A program made the position numbers and the translations under genes. From an uncultured Pseudomonadota bacterium (GTDB lineage Bacteria > Pseudomonadota > Gammaproteobacteria > Burkholderiales > SG8-39), in assembly GCA_903921325.1 (NCBI GenBank), contig CAIXPL010000001.1, positions 186,001-250,000 of the forward strand: a stretch of DNA of 64,000 nt, in the 5' to 3' direction. Of this stretch, positions 29,412-38,312 are shown in pieces. Each line of letters begins with the position of its first letter. Positions within the stretch are counted from its first letter, which is position 1. A model generated the notes under the pieces. The model was not told where the DNA came from. It did no database searches and saw only the letters and a program-made list of their open reading frames with translations.

Positions 29412-29992
29412 CATTCAATCTGCCCACCGCGCTTACCTGGCTGCGCATCATCATGATTCCCATCGTGGTTGGAGCATTTACCGTGCCAGAGCCGTGGATG
29501 ACCCTGGAGACGCGCAATCTGCTGGCCACCAGCGTCTTCATCCTAGCCTCACTCACCGATTGGCTCGATGGCTATCTGGCGCGGCGTCTCGGACAAACCT
29601 CGGCCTTTGGTGCTTTTCTCGATCCGGTGGCAGACAAACTCCTGGTTGCTGCCGCGCTCATCGTCCTGGTGGGATTAGGGCGCACCAGCGTGTGGATCGC
29701 CACCATCATCATCGGCCGCGAGATCGCCATTTCGGCATTGCGCGAATGGATGGCCAACCTGGGCCGATCGCGCAGCATCGCTGTCAACATGCTTGGCAAG
29801 ATCAAAACCACGGCACAGATGATCGCCATACCCATGCTGCTCTACTACGACCCGATCGGTGCCGTGCCGATTGCCGGACTGGGCAACGTGCTGATCTGGG
29901 TGGCCGCTGTGCTCACCCTGGTTTCGATGGGTTATTACATGCGTATCGCGCTGCCGCAGTTGCGTGGTGAGCGATCTCGCGAAGACAGTTGA
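29408..29992 (+). CDS. pgsA: CDP-diacylglycerol-glycerol-3-phosphate 3-phosphatidyltransferase
   Basis: Makes phosphatidylglycerol phosphate in the inner membrane. The CDP-alcohol phosphatidyltransferase motif (D-G-x2-A-R-x8-G-x3-D-x3-D) is visible as DGYLARRLGQTSAFGAFLDPVADK. Several hydrophobic segments surround it, and the protein has 194 residues. The uvrC-pgsA-tRNA-Gly-tRNA-Cys order matches E. coli and many other proteobacteria. Confidence 0.96.
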   Translation: MTFNLPTALTWLRIIMIPIVVGAFTVPEPWMTLETRNLLATSVFILASLTDWLDGYLARRLGQTSAFGAFLDPVADKLLVAAALIVLVGLGRTSVWIATIIIGREIAISALREWMANLGRSRSIAVNMLGKIKTTAQMIAIPMLLYYDPIGAVPIAGLGNVLIWVAAVLTLVSMGYYMRIALPQLRGERSREDS

Positions 29993-30018
29993 ATCCTGCG
30001 CGCAGGCGAGGGTATAAT
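29989..30018 (+). promoter_or_regulatory. Sigma-70 promoter of the tRNA-Gly/tRNA-Cys pair
   Basis: TTGAAT (29989-29994, overlapping the pgsA stop), an 18-base spacer and a perfect TATAAT (30013-30018) lie 11 bases before tRNA-Gly. The GC-rich stretch between the -10 and the tRNA looks like a stable-RNA discriminator. Confidence 0.75.
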
Positions 30019-30029
30019 CCCCCTCCCAC

Positions 30030-30105
<76 letters not shown>

Positions 30106-30131
30106 GAATTCCTATCGAGGTTGGTCCCGGC

Positions 30132-30205
30132 GGCGGGGTGGCAGAGTGGTCATGCAGCGGCCTGCAAAGCCGTGTACGCCGGTTCGATTCCGACCCCCGC
30201 CTCCA
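30132..30205 (+). tRNA. tRNA-Cys (GCA)
   Basis: A 74-base cloverleaf with acceptor GGCGGGG/CCCCGCC, anticodon stem GCGGC/GCCGT, loop CTGCAAA with anticodon GCA (30164-30166), T-loop GGTTCGATTCC and encoded CCA. It is the last housekeeping gene before the photosynthesis cluster; bchZ ends 14 bases downstream on the other strand. Confidence 0.96.
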
Positions 30206-30219
30206 ATTTGACCAGGCAC

Positions 30220-31659
30220 TCAGGCGCCTAGAACCCCGCGCGAATTCTCTACGTGCGCCGCCGTCACCGAGCTTTCTCCCGACTGCCGAGCATCACGCTC
30301 AGCGCGATCACGTATTCGTTTGGCAGCCGAAATACGGATGAGTACAGGCTGTGCGTCAATCAGTTTGTCGAGAACTGCCTTGGCTTCGTCGAGCCAGGGA
30401 ATTTCATTATGCACACGGGCAGGTGTTGGTTCGACCTTGTCCATCTCGGTGCCCAACGGCAGAATGTGAAACAGCACGTCGAACAAGGCGTTGCAGTATT
30501 CCTGGATGACGTACGTGGCGCCCGCGTAGCCCATAAAGGGGGTGCCGGTGTGGCGGCGGATGATGGCACCGGGAAACGAGGCAGGGATGAGGGTGGCGCG
30601 AGCGCCGCATTCAGCCAGGTACATGCGCTCGTTGTAGCTACCGAACATCACCAGAGGCGGCTTTTCCTTCACCAGTTTGCGAACGGCTTCGTTGTCGGTC
30701 TTGGCACCGGCCACGCGCGAGACAGCGAAGTGGCAAGGCAGCCCCATCTCGTCTTCGAGAAAGTGGCGCAGGCCGCGCGCGTAGGTTTCACCCGCCACCA
30801 CAGCGAAGCCGGCGGTGCCGAAAAAATCCTGGGTGACGGAGCGCCACAGATCCCAGATCGGCTTGATGGTGGTGTGCTTTTCGCGCTCAATAAAGGGTTC
30901 CGGGTCGAGGCCGAGAATGCCGCCCAGGCTGCGCAGGAATTGGGTGGTGCTGTGCAGGCCGATCGGCGCCTGCAGATAAGGCCGGTCGAGCGCCTCGCAT
31001 AACAGGCGCCCGAATTCACGGTACATGCACACGTTGGCCTCGGCCGCGGCCAGGTTCTGCACATCGGCCAGGTGTGAGCCGAGCGGGAACACCATGTTGA
31101 CCTCGGCGCCTATGCCTTCGATCAGCCGGCGGATTTCGGCCAGGTCGCTGGGCATGTTGAAGGTGCCGTAGATCGGGCCGATGATGTTGACCTTCGGCTT
31201 GTCGCCCGGCTTGCGGGGTTTGAGCGCGGGGATCTTGCGCAACCCGTATTCGGTCCACAGCCAGTACATTGCGCGGTTGGCGCTTTGCCACTGATCTTCA
31301 TCGATGGTGCGCGGCAGAAACCGCTTGATGTTGGTCCCTTCCGGAGTGACGCCGCCGCCGATCATCTCGGCGATCGAGCCAGTCACCACCACTGCCGGCA
31401 GGTCCGGGTCGAGGGTGGCGTGGGCGCGCTTCATCGCCCCTTCGGTGCCTTCGCGGCCGAGTTGCTCCTCGGCCAGGCCGGTGACGACGATCGGCAGTTC
31501 GTGCGGCGGCAGCGCGTCGGTGTAGTGCAGCACCGAAGTGACCGGCAGGTTTTCGCAGCCCACCGGGCCGTCGATCACCACCTGCATGCCCTTGACGGCG
31601 GTGAATACGTAGACCGCCCCCCAGTAGCCCCCCGCGCGGTCGTGGTCGAGTACCAGCAT
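30220..31659 (-). CDS. bchZ: Chlorophyllide a reductase subunit Z
   Basis: One half of the nitrogenase-like catalytic component (with BchY) that reduces the B ring of chlorophyllide a on the way to bacteriochlorophyll a. The 479-residue protein begins [19 protein letters not shown] and has a likely cluster-ligand Cys in [10 protein letters not shown]. The family blocks [21 protein letters not shown], and [12 protein letters not shown] then YVIQE are present. The ATG at 31659 overlaps the bchY stop by one base. It is the last gene of bchC-X-Y-Z and runs convergently into the tRNA pair with no obvious terminator. Confidence 0.96.
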   Translation of the reverse strand: MLVLDHDRAGGYWGAVYVFTAVKGMQVVIDGPVGCENLPVTSVLHYTDALPPHELPIVVTGLAEEQLGREGTEGAMKRAHATLDPDLPAVVVTGSIAEMIGGGVTPEGTNIKRFLPRTIDEDQWQSANRAMYWLWTEYGLRKIPALKPRKPGDKPKVNIIGPIYGTFNMPSDLAEIRRLIEGIGAEVNMVFPLGSHLADVQNLAAAEANVCMYREFGRLLCEALDRPYLQAPIGLHSTTQFLRSLGGILGLDPEPFIEREKHTTIKPIWDLWRSVTQDFFGTAGFAVVAGETYARGLRHFLEDEMGLPCHFAVSRVAGAKTDNEAVRKLVKEKPPLVMFGSYNERMYLAECGARATLIPASFPGAIIRRHTGTPFMGYAGATYVIQEYCNALFDVLFHILPLGTEMDKVEPTPARVHNEIPWLDEAKAVLDKLIDAQPVLIRISAAKRIRDRAERDARQSGESSVTAAHVENSRGVLGA

Positions 31660-33185
31660 CAGATCATCGCCTCCGCGTTGCCCTTCTTCTGCAGTTTGAC
31701 GATCTGGCGCTTGTATTGCTCGCGGAACTCGGGGCGGTCGTGCGGCGTGTCTTCCCACACGCCGGCAGCGTAGCCTTCGCCGACGCCGGCGAAGAACTCC
31801 CGCATGGTCTCGAAGCGCCCCTTGTTGTGCAGCGCCGTGTTGACCACCGCGGCCAGCGAGCCGGCGCCCGCCGGGCCCATCAGCGGACGCGCCGAGATCA
31901 GGTTGGTGAAATACAGCGCCGGGATGGTCTGCTCCTTGGCCGCCTGTACGATAGGCGTGGTGCCGATGGCGAGGTCGGGTTTGAATTCGCGCATCGCCGC
32001 CAGGTCCTGCTCCAGCGAGGCACGGTATTGCACGTGTACTCCGGCCGCCTCCAGCCATTGCCGGTCGACATCGCTCCAAGGCGTTCGCGGGCACGCGGTG
32101 CCGACATAGCGCAGGTCAGCGCCGCTCTCGACCAGCAGGCGCGCCACCAGCAGTTCCGAACCTTCGTAACCGGATAGGGTGATGCGTCCCTTCACCGGCA
32201 TTTTCGACAGCGCCCCCTTGATTGCCGGCAGCATGCGGTTCTTGGCGGCGTCGATCTTTTCCTGTCCCACGTTGGCGGCATTGCCGATCGCCTGCAGCCA
32301 TGCTTCGGTGCCATTGTGGCCCACCGGCGCCGAGCCGACGATGGTGCGGCCGGCGGCGTCAAACTCGCGGCAACTGGCGGTGTAGAAAGGATGCAGCGCG
32401 GCCACCGCCACGCAGTCGAGCGCGGCATACAGTTCGCGCCATTCGCGGGTCGGCACCACCGGCCCGGCGGCCAGGCCCATGGGCTCCAGCATCATGCCGA
32501 TGGTGATCGGGTCGGCGGGGAAGATCTCGCCCAGCAAGGTCACCGTCGGCTTGTCGCCGCGCCCAGCGCGCGGCGCCTGCACTGGGCCCTGCTCAGCCTC
32601 GTTGCGCGCATATTTGAGCATCGCGCCAGCCAGCACATCCTTGGCTTCGGCATGGGTGGGTACGCCGAAACCCGGCACATCGATGCCGATGATGCGCACG
32701 CCGTTGATCTCTTTGGGCAGCAACTGCAGCGGCACTCCGGAGGCGGTGGGCACACAAAGATTGATGATGACGATGGCATCGTAGGCGGCGGGGTCGGCGA
32801 GCTTGTAGACGGATTCACGAATGTCCTCGAACAGCTTGCCGGTGACCAGCGATTCGGAATTGAACGGTACATAGCCGACGGTGCGCCTGGCGCCGTAGAA
32901 ATGCGAAGTGAAGGTCAGGCCGTAGACGCAGCAGGCCGAGCCGCTCAGCACGGTGGCGGTACGGCGCATGCGCAGGCCCACGCGCAGGCTGCCGAAGGCC
33001 GGACACATCGACTGCGGCTGGTCGTGCGGGCCTTTGGGGTAATCCTTCGCGTACTGCTCCAGGGTGGCACTTTTGCCGGCGGACTGCGCGGCGGCCAGCA
33101 GCTGCTTCTCGCCGGAATGGCAACCCAGCCCATCGCCATCGAGGGCGGCGGGATTGGTGATCTGCGGCGTCATCGAGGTGGACAT
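31659..33185 (-). CDS. bchY: Chlorophyllide a reductase subunit Y
   Basis: NifD/BchN-like partner of BchZ, 508 residues. Cys residues in [14 protein letters not shown] and ACCVYG fit cluster binding. [19 protein letters not shown] and [19 protein letters not shown] are BchY blocks. AGGA precedes the ATG at 33185. It is separated from bchX by 12 bases and touches bchZ, so the three reductase subunits are made from one message. The 627-residue open frame on the plus strand across bchY and bchX is a shadow. Confidence 0.96.
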   Translation of the reverse strand: MSTSMTPQITNPAALDGDGLGCHSGEKQLLAAAQSAGKSATLEQYAKDYPKGPHDQPQSMCPAFGSLRVGLRMRRTATVLSGSACCVYGLTFTSHFYGARRTVGYVPFNSESLVTGKLFEDIRESVYKLADPAAYDAIVIINLCVPTASGVPLQLLPKEINGVRIIGIDVPGFGVPTHAEAKDVLAGAMLKYARNEAEQGPVQAPRAGRGDKPTVTLLGEIFPADPITIGMMLEPMGLAAGPVVPTREWRELYAALDCVAVAALHPFYTASCREFDAAGRTIVGSAPVGHNGTEAWLQAIGNAANVGQEKIDAAKNRMLPAIKGALSKMPVKGRITLSGYEGSELLVARLLVESGADLRYVGTACPRTPWSDVDRQWLEAAGVHVQYRASLEQDLAAMREFKPDLAIGTTPIVQAAKEQTIPALYFTNLISARPLMGPAGAGSLAAVVNTALHNKGRFETMREFFAGVGEGYAAGVWEDTPHDRPEFREQYKRQIVKLQKKGNAEAMI

Positions 33186-33197
33186 GGCATCGTCCTT

Positions 33198-34211
33198 TCA
33201 GGCAGCGTCGTAGACGACTTCGAGGGTTTCGCGCACCACCTCGGTCTTGCCGCACATGTCGAACTGGGTGGCCGGTTCGAGCACCACGTTGCGCCCGACC
33301 GCGTCGCCGGCGAACAGGCCGAGCAACTGGTCCTGCGTCAGCGGGGTGGGGCGCACCGGCGGCGCGGCGCCGACATTTTCTGCGAGGGTCTCGAACAGCG
33401 AAGCCCACTGGGTGCCGGGCTTGCCGATGATTTCGTAGTTAGCGCTTTTGCGGCGGATATCCTCGTGCGCCGGAATGGCCGACAGTACCGGGATGCCGGC
33501 GCGCTCGGCGAAGGCCTGCGCCTCGCCGGTGCCGTCGTCCTTGTTGATCACCATGCCGGCGACGCCGACGTTGCCGCCCATCTTGCGGAAATACTCCACC
33601 GCCGAACAGACGTTGTTGGCGACATACAGCGATTGCAGGTCGTTGGAGCCGACCACAATCACCTTCTGGCACATGTCGCGGGCGATCGGCAGGCCGAAGC
33701 CGCCGCAAACAACGTCGCCAAGGAAGTCGAGCAGCACATAGTCGAAGCCCCACTCGTGGAAGCCGAGCTTTTCCAGCAACTCGAAGCCGTGGATGATGCC
33801 GCGTCCGCCGCAGCCGCGGCCCACTTCCGGGCCGCCCAGTTCCATCGCGAACACGCCGTCGCGCTTGAAGCAGACGTCGCCGATCGCCACCTGCTCGCCG
33901 GCCAACTTCTTTTTCGACGAGGTCTCGATGATGGTCGGGCAGGCCCGGCCACCGAACAAGAGCGAGGTGGTGTCGCTTTTCGGGTCGCAGCCAATCAACA
34001 GCACCTTCTTGCCCTGCTGCGCCATCATGTAGGAGAGGTTGGCCAGGGTAAAGCTCTTGCCGATACCACCCTTGCCGTAGATCGCGATGATCTGCGTCTC
34101 CTTGGTCGCCGCGCCAGTGGCGACCGGGTCCGGCTCGATCGCCGCTTCCGCGCGCAGATGGTCTTTCATGAACTTCAACGGGACCGCGGTGGCGCCTAAG
34201 GTATTGCTCAT
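33198..34211 (-). CDS. bchX: Chlorophyllide a reductase iron protein (subunit X)
   Basis: Nitrogenase-iron-protein-like ATPase that passes electrons to BchYZ. The P-loop YGKGGIGKS is at about residues 45-53, followed by GCDPKSDTT. Cluster Cys ligands are in GRGCGGRGI and [10 protein letters not shown]. With 337 residues it has BchX rather than BchL length, and the N-terminal extension of about 40 residues is BchX-like. The ATG at 34211 overlaps the bchC stop. Confidence 0.96.
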   Translation of the reverse strand: MSNTLGATAVPLKFMKDHLRAEAAIEPDPVATGAATKETQIIAIYGKGGIGKSFTLANLSYMMAQQGKKVLLIGCDPKSDTTSLLFGGRACPTIIETSSKKKLAGEQVAIGDVCFKRDGVFAMELGGPEVGRGCGGRGIIHGFELLEKLGFHEWGFDYVLLDFLGDVVCGGFGLPIARDMCQKVIVVGSNDLQSLYVANNVCSAVEYFRKMGGNVGVAGMVINKDDGTGEAQAFAERAGIPVLSAIPAHEDIRRKSANYEIIGKPGTQWASLFETLAENVGAAPPVRPTPLTQDQLLGLFAGDAVGRNVVLEPATQFDMCGKTEVVRETLEVVYDAA

Positions 34212-35149
34212 GGGTCGGTTCTCCAGTCCAGGATCATTTTCAGGCAGGCCGGATCGCTGAATGCGGTCCGGTACGCTTGGTCGGCCAGGGCGGCGGCGTG
34301 GCGGTGGGTGATCAGGCCGCCCAGCGGCAGGCGCCCCGATTCGGCCAGCTGTTTGACGGCGGTCAGGTCCGCTTCCTGCCATTGGGCGGCGATGCGGATG
34401 CGCGCCTCGCGCATGAACGCGGGCGGAAACACGAACGACAGCGGGTTTTCGTAAAACCCGGCCAGGACAATCTCGCCGCCTGGTGCCAGGCGCCCGATCA
34501 GCGTGTCTAGCAGCGAACTGTCGCCGCTGACGTCGTAGATGCAGCGGTAGTCGTGCCGCGCGTCCGCCGCCGGGTCGATGACACTGTAGCCGACCGCACC
34601 CGCGCGCCGCTCAGAGTTGGTTTCCCAAACCACCGGTGGCGCCGCGCCAGCCGCCAGTGCCAGGCGCGCGATCATCCGGCCGAGCACGCCGTGCCCGACG
34701 ATCAGGTCGGGCTGGCGGGTGCCGGGCGCGGAGGTAGCGTGGAACGCCGTGGCGGCCAATGCCAGCAGCACACCGGTCTCGCCGAGATGCTCGGAGATCG
34801 GCAGGGCGCGGTTGCCGGCCACCACCAGCCGCGCCGCGGCGCCGCCAAACAGACCGCGCACGGGCCCATAGCAACGTGCGCCCGGTACGAAAACGCGTTC
34901 CCCCACCCGGGTCCCGGCGTCGGGGCCCGCGGCGCTCACGCGTCCCACCGATTCGTAACCCGGCACCAGCGGATAACCCATGCCTGGAAAGGCCGGCATC
35001 CGGCCCGACCAAAGCAGCCGCTCGGTGCCGGTGGAAATACCGCTCCATTCGACGTCCACCACCACATCGGCGTCGCCAGGAGGCGTCAATTCCAATTGAC
35101 TGAGGACGAGCCGGCCGGGCCCTTCGAGCACCACCGCCAAGGCATTCAT
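34208..35149 (-). CDS. bchC: Bacteriochlorophyllide a dehydrogenase
   Basis: Oxidises the 3-hydroxyethyl group of bacteriochlorophyllide to acetyl. A medium-chain dehydrogenase-like protein with [31 protein letters not shown] and VPGARCYG, then a nucleotide-binding half with [18 protein letters not shown]. The ATG at 35149 ([14 protein letters not shown]) fits the family N-terminus; an ATG at 35173 would add 8 residues. A TTGACA-N16-TAGACT promoter flanked by two PpsR-type operators lies upstream, so it heads bchC-X-Y-Z. Confidence 0.93.
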   Translation of the reverse strand: MNALAVVLEGPGRLVLSQLELTPPGDADVVVDVEWSGISTGTERLLWSGRMPAFPGMGYPLVPGYESVGRVSAAGPDAGTRVGERVFVPGARCYGPVRGLFGGAAARLVVAGNRALPISEHLGETGVLLALAATAFHATSAPGTRQPDLIVGHGVLGRMIARLALAAGAAPPVVWETNSERRAGAVGYSVIDPAADARHDYRCIYDVSGDSSLLDTLIGRLAPGGEIVLAGFYENPLSFVFPPAFMREARIRIAAQWQEADLTAVKQLAESGRLPLGGLITHRHAAALADQAYRTAFSDPACLKMILDWRTDP

Positions 35150-35235
35150 TACCCGGTTCCTCGCTGTCTCCATGCGCCGAAATCCCCGGGCTCACTAGAA
35201 CTCGAAATCCGCGGATTTGTGCCCCAATTCATGAG

Positions 35236-35279
35236 TGTCAGTCTAATATTACTTTTTAATATGTCAAGTAGTGAGTACA
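35236..35279 (-). promoter_or_regulatory. bchC promoter with paired PpsR-type operators
   Basis: On the minus strand, TTGACA (35267-35262) and TAGACT (35245-35240) are 16 bases apart. The -35 lies in a perfect TGT-N12-ACA palindrome, TGTCAAGTAGTGAGTACA (35262-35279). The -10 lies in a second, one-mismatch site, TGTCAGTCTAATATTACT (35236-35253). Site starts are 26 bp apart. TGT-N12-ACA is the known PpsR/CrtJ consensus. The same region is upstream of bphP on the other strand. A further inverted pair, GACA-N9-TGTC, lies at 35288-35304. Confidence 0.7.
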
Positions 35280-35440
35280 TATTAGATGACAGTGTTCCAG
35301 TGTCCTGCTCTGGTCAGTGTCATGTGTTTCGGTGCGATGCAGCTTGACAATCCAATAAAGCGGTCGCACCATGAATCTCGATCGTGTCGGGGGGGCCGTT
35401 GCGATCATAGGGAAAGTGCCGCTGAAGCAGGTCGTACTCT

Positions 35441-37645
35441 ATGCGCGAGGGGAAACAAGAGGATCCGGCGTTCGGCGAGGCTGACTTGTCGAATTGCGAC
35501 AGGGAGCTCATTCAGCTCCCTGGGTCCATTCAGCCGCACGGCGTGCTGCTGGTGCTCGACGCCAACGAACCGGTGGTGCTGCAGGTCAGCCAGAATGTCG
35601 CCGCGGTACTCGGTATCGCTCCCAATGAGTTGCTGGGCCAGTTGATCGATGTCCTTGGCGGTGACCTGGTCGCCAAGGTGCGCATCCGCTTCTGGGCCGG
35701 CGTCAATGCGACACCGCGCGCCTTCCGCGGTTTCATCGAACGTGACGGCCGCCGCCGCGGGTTCGAAGTGCTGATGCACCGCAACGGCGCCGATGCCGTG
35801 TTCCTCGAACTGGAGCCGGTCGACCTGGTGGCCGCCGCAGTTCTGGCCAAGGAGTTGCCGCCGCGTCTGGCCGATGCGGTCGACCGCATCGGCCAGACGC
35901 CGACGTTCGACGCCCTGGCTGCGGCGACGGTGGCCATTTACCGCGACCTTGCCGGCTATGACCGGGTGATGTTTTACCGCTTTGATCCGACCGGGCATGG
36001 CGAGGTGGTAGCCGAAGCCAAAGAGGAATATCTGGAGCCTTTTGTCGGCCTGCACTACCCTGCGTCCGACATTCCACGGCGCGCACGCGAGCTCTACCTG
36101 CTCAACCGGGTGCGGGTTCTGGTCGATGTCAACTATGAGCCGGTGCCGCTGCAGCCCCGCCTGTTCCCGCCCACCGGTGAAGAACTGGACATGTCGATGA
36201 GCTGGCTGCGCAGCATGTCGCCGCTGCACCTGCAGTATCTGAAGAATATGGGCGTGACCGGTACGCTGGTGGTGTCCCTGGTGCGCGTGGGCACTCTCTG
36301 GGGGCTGATCGCGTGCCACCATTACAGCCCGAAGAGGCTGCCGTACGCGATACGCGCGGCCTGCGACCTGCTCTCCGAAGTGGTGTCAACCCGAATCGCG
36401 GTGCTCGAGAGCTTCGATCGGGTGCGTACTGCCGCGCTGGTGCGGCGCATCGAAGGCCGGTTGATCGAATCGACCTGGTCACGCGGCGAATGGCAGCAGG
36501 CGCTGCTGGACGACTCGCGCGATCTCCTGCGCATGGTCGGCGCGACCGGTGCCATCCTTTCCTACGACAACGAATTGCTGACCCAGGGCGAAGTGCCGTC
36601 CACCGACCAGGTGCGGAGCCTGCTCGACTGGATCGTCAAGCAGCCGATGGACGGCGGCATTTTTGCTACTGCCTCGGTGGCGCGGGACGCACCGCATTTC
36701 GTCTCGCTTGCGCCCACCGCCAGCGGTATCCTGGCAGTCGAATTGTCGCGCCAGGACCGCGAGTACCTGATCTGGATCCGCGGCGAGCAAGTGAGCGAGG
36801 TGCGCTGGGCTGGCAATCCGAACAAGCCGGTGCTGCCGGGCAATGACCCGCGTGACCTTTCGCCGCGGCGCTCGTTCGCCGTCTGGACCGAAGAGGTGCA
36901 GTTGACCGCGCGCGCCTGGTCAGTTGCCGAGCAGGACACCGCCCGTGCCATGGGCGCGTCGGTGCGCGACGTCGCACTGCAGGTGCGCTCGATGAGTTAC
37001 CTGATCACCGAAGACCGCCTGGCGCGATTGCGGCGTGCGCTGCAAGGATCGACCAATGGCGTGCTGATCGCCGACGGTGCCACCCGTATCCGCTTTGTCA
37101 ACGAAGCCTTCTCCAGCTATTTCAGGCGGCCGCACATGCACTTGGCTGATCTGGAGGATCTGCCGCGTCTGTTCCGCGATCCGGCGGCGGCCCGCGGCAT
37201 GGTGCGTACGGTGGTGGTGGAGCGCCAGAGCTGGCGTGGCGAATTGCCTCTTGACACCGGCGGCGGCGGCTCGCTGCCCCTGGCGATCCGGGCCGATGTG
37301 ATTGCCCGCCCGGACGGCTCGGGGGTGCTTGGCTACATCGTCCTGATCACCAACCTGAGCGAGGACGGCGAGGCGCAGGCGGCGCGCGCGCGCCTGGAGC
37401 GGGCGATCCACGCCGCGCAACGGCCGCTGGCGCAGGTGGAGTTTACCGAGGACGGCACCGAGTTCGAAAAACTGCTCAAGGCGGTGCTGGCCAACGCCAC
37501 CATGGCGGTCATCGAAGTTGGCGAAGAGCCGGTCGGACCGGCGGTGGTGCCCAGTCTGGACGGGTTGGAGGCTTCGACCAAGCGCGCCGCCGAACTGGCG
37601 CTGCAGATGATTACCTATGCAGCGGGTGGCGGGATCGAGCCCTGA
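35441..37645 (+). CDS. bphP: Bacteriophytochrome with PAS output domain (BphP, RpBphP1-like)
   Basis: Red/far-red photoreceptor of 734 residues. The PAS-GAF-PHY photosensory core is complete: likely biliverdin-binding Cys19 in NCDRELIQLPGSIQPHG, the GAF motif HYPASDIPRRARELY (near 205) and the PHY tongue PRRSF (near 475). Instead of a histidine kinase, a PAS domain (about 530-645) and a helical tail follow. This layout matches the Bradyrhizobium and Rhodopseudomonas bacteriophytochromes that light-activate photosynthesis genes by binding PpsR. It sits divergent from bchC and overlaps the heme oxygenase 3' end by 31 bases. The start is the first ATG of the frame; its ribosome binding site is weak. 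Confidence 0.92.
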   Translation: MREGKQEDPAFGEADLSNCDRELIQLPGSIQPHGVLLVLDANEPVVLQVSQNVAAVLGIAPNELLGQLIDVLGGDLVAKVRIRFWAGVNATPRAFRGFIERDGRRRGFEVLMHRNGADAVFLELEPVDLVAAAVLAKELPPRLADAVDRIGQTPTFDALAAATVAIYRDLAGYDRVMFYRFDPTGHGEVVAEAKEEYLEPFVGLHYPASDIPRRARELYLLNRVRVLVDVNYEPVPLQPRLFPPTGEELDMSMSWLRSMSPLHLQYLKNMGVTGTLVVSLVRVGTLWGLIACHHYSPKRLPYAIRAACDLLSEVVSTRIAVLESFDRVRTAALVRRIEGRLIESTWSRGEWQQALLDDSRDLLRMVGATGAILSYDNELLTQGEVPSTDQVRSLLDWIVKQPMDGGIFATASVARDAPHFVSLAPTASGILAVELSRQDREYLIWIRGEQVSEVRWAGNPNKPVLPGNDPRDLSPRRSFAVWTEEVQLTARAWSVAEQDTARAMGASVRDVALQVRSMSYLITEDRLARLRRALQGSTNGVLIADGATRIRFVNEAFSSYFRRPHMHLADLEDLPRLFRDPAAARGMVRTVVVERQSWRGELPLDTGGGGSLPLAIRADVIARPDGSGVLGYIVLITNLSEDGEAQAARARLERAIHAAQRPLAQVEFTEDGTEFEKLLKAVLANATMAVIEVGEEPVGPAVVPSLDGLEASTKRAAELALQMITYAAGGGIEP

Positions 37646-38289
37646 GGAGCCGGGTCCGCCTGCGCGTCGAGTTCTTCGAACAGCGCCACGTGGCGCGCAA
37701 ACGACTCGTTCGCTTCGGCGACGATGGCAGCGGAAGTGGCGGCGTCGAGAGGCAGCCCGTTCAAGGCGGCACGGAAGTCATCCTTTAGCGCTTCCGCGCT
37801 AGTCGCCTCGCCGAACCGGTAGAACGCCGTGCCGGCCTGGTCCGTCAATCCGAAACTGCGGCGTACCACCTTGACCAGCATCTGCCCACCGCTCAGATCA
37901 CCCAGGTAGCGCACGTAGGCATGTGCGACCAGCAGTTGCGGCACGGCGGCGGACACTTCCACTATCCGCGCGACGTAGGTGCGCATGGCGCTCGTCAGCG
38001 GCAGTTCTTTCCAGCCGGGGCCGAATAAATGTTCCAGGTCTTCGGCCAGTGCGGCGGCGCGGTAGAGCGCAGGCATCCGCACCGGTGCGATTATCGGTGA
38101 GACGGCATTGTGCTCCAGCGCCTGCTCCAGGGCGGCATACAGCGCATGAAGATTGCGTAGCATCAGCGCGTATTCGCCGTGCCCGAGCTGACCGCGAAGC
38201 AGACGCCGCATCACGCCGCTTTGTTCGGCGACGCGGTGTAACTCATGGGTGGCGGCGCGCAGCCGGGCGGCGAGAGTGCTGTCGTTCAT
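37615..38289 (-). CDS. Heme oxygenase (biliverdin-forming)
   Basis: Opens heme to biliverdin, the chromophore of bacteriophytochrome. The 224-residue all-helical protein has the probable proximal His18 in THELHRVAE and the distal-helix motif GDLSGG at 130-135 (YVRYLGDLSGGQML). It follows bchD by 23 bases on the same strand and is convergent with bphP, overlapping it by 31 bases. Its role as chromophore supplier is inferred from position. It could be called bphO or hmuO; no iron-uptake genes are near, which favours the former. Confidence 0.9.
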   Translation of the reverse strand: MNDSTLAARLRAATHELHRVAEQSGVMRRLLRGQLGHGEYALMLRNLHALYAALEQALEHNAVSPIIAPVRMPALYRAAALAEDLEHLFGPGWKELPLTSAMRTYVARIVEVSAAVPQLLVAHAYVRYLGDLSGGQMLVKVVRRSFGLTDQAGTAFYRFGEATSAEALKDDFRAALNGLPLDAATSAAIVAEANESFARHVALFEELDAQADPAPQGSIPPPAA

Positions 38290-38312
38290 GGTGCTATAAG
38301 TGGTTTTTCATT

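Noticed and set aside
32316-34199. Long plus-strand open frame (627 codons) opposite bchY and bchX
   Set aside because: Low-complexity His/Arg/Gly-rich translation with no motif, fully antisense to well-supported genes; typical GC-rich shadow.
35344-35349. TTGACA as a -35 element for bphP
   Set aside because: No acceptable -10 lies 15-19 bases downstream, so a promoter cannot be supported.
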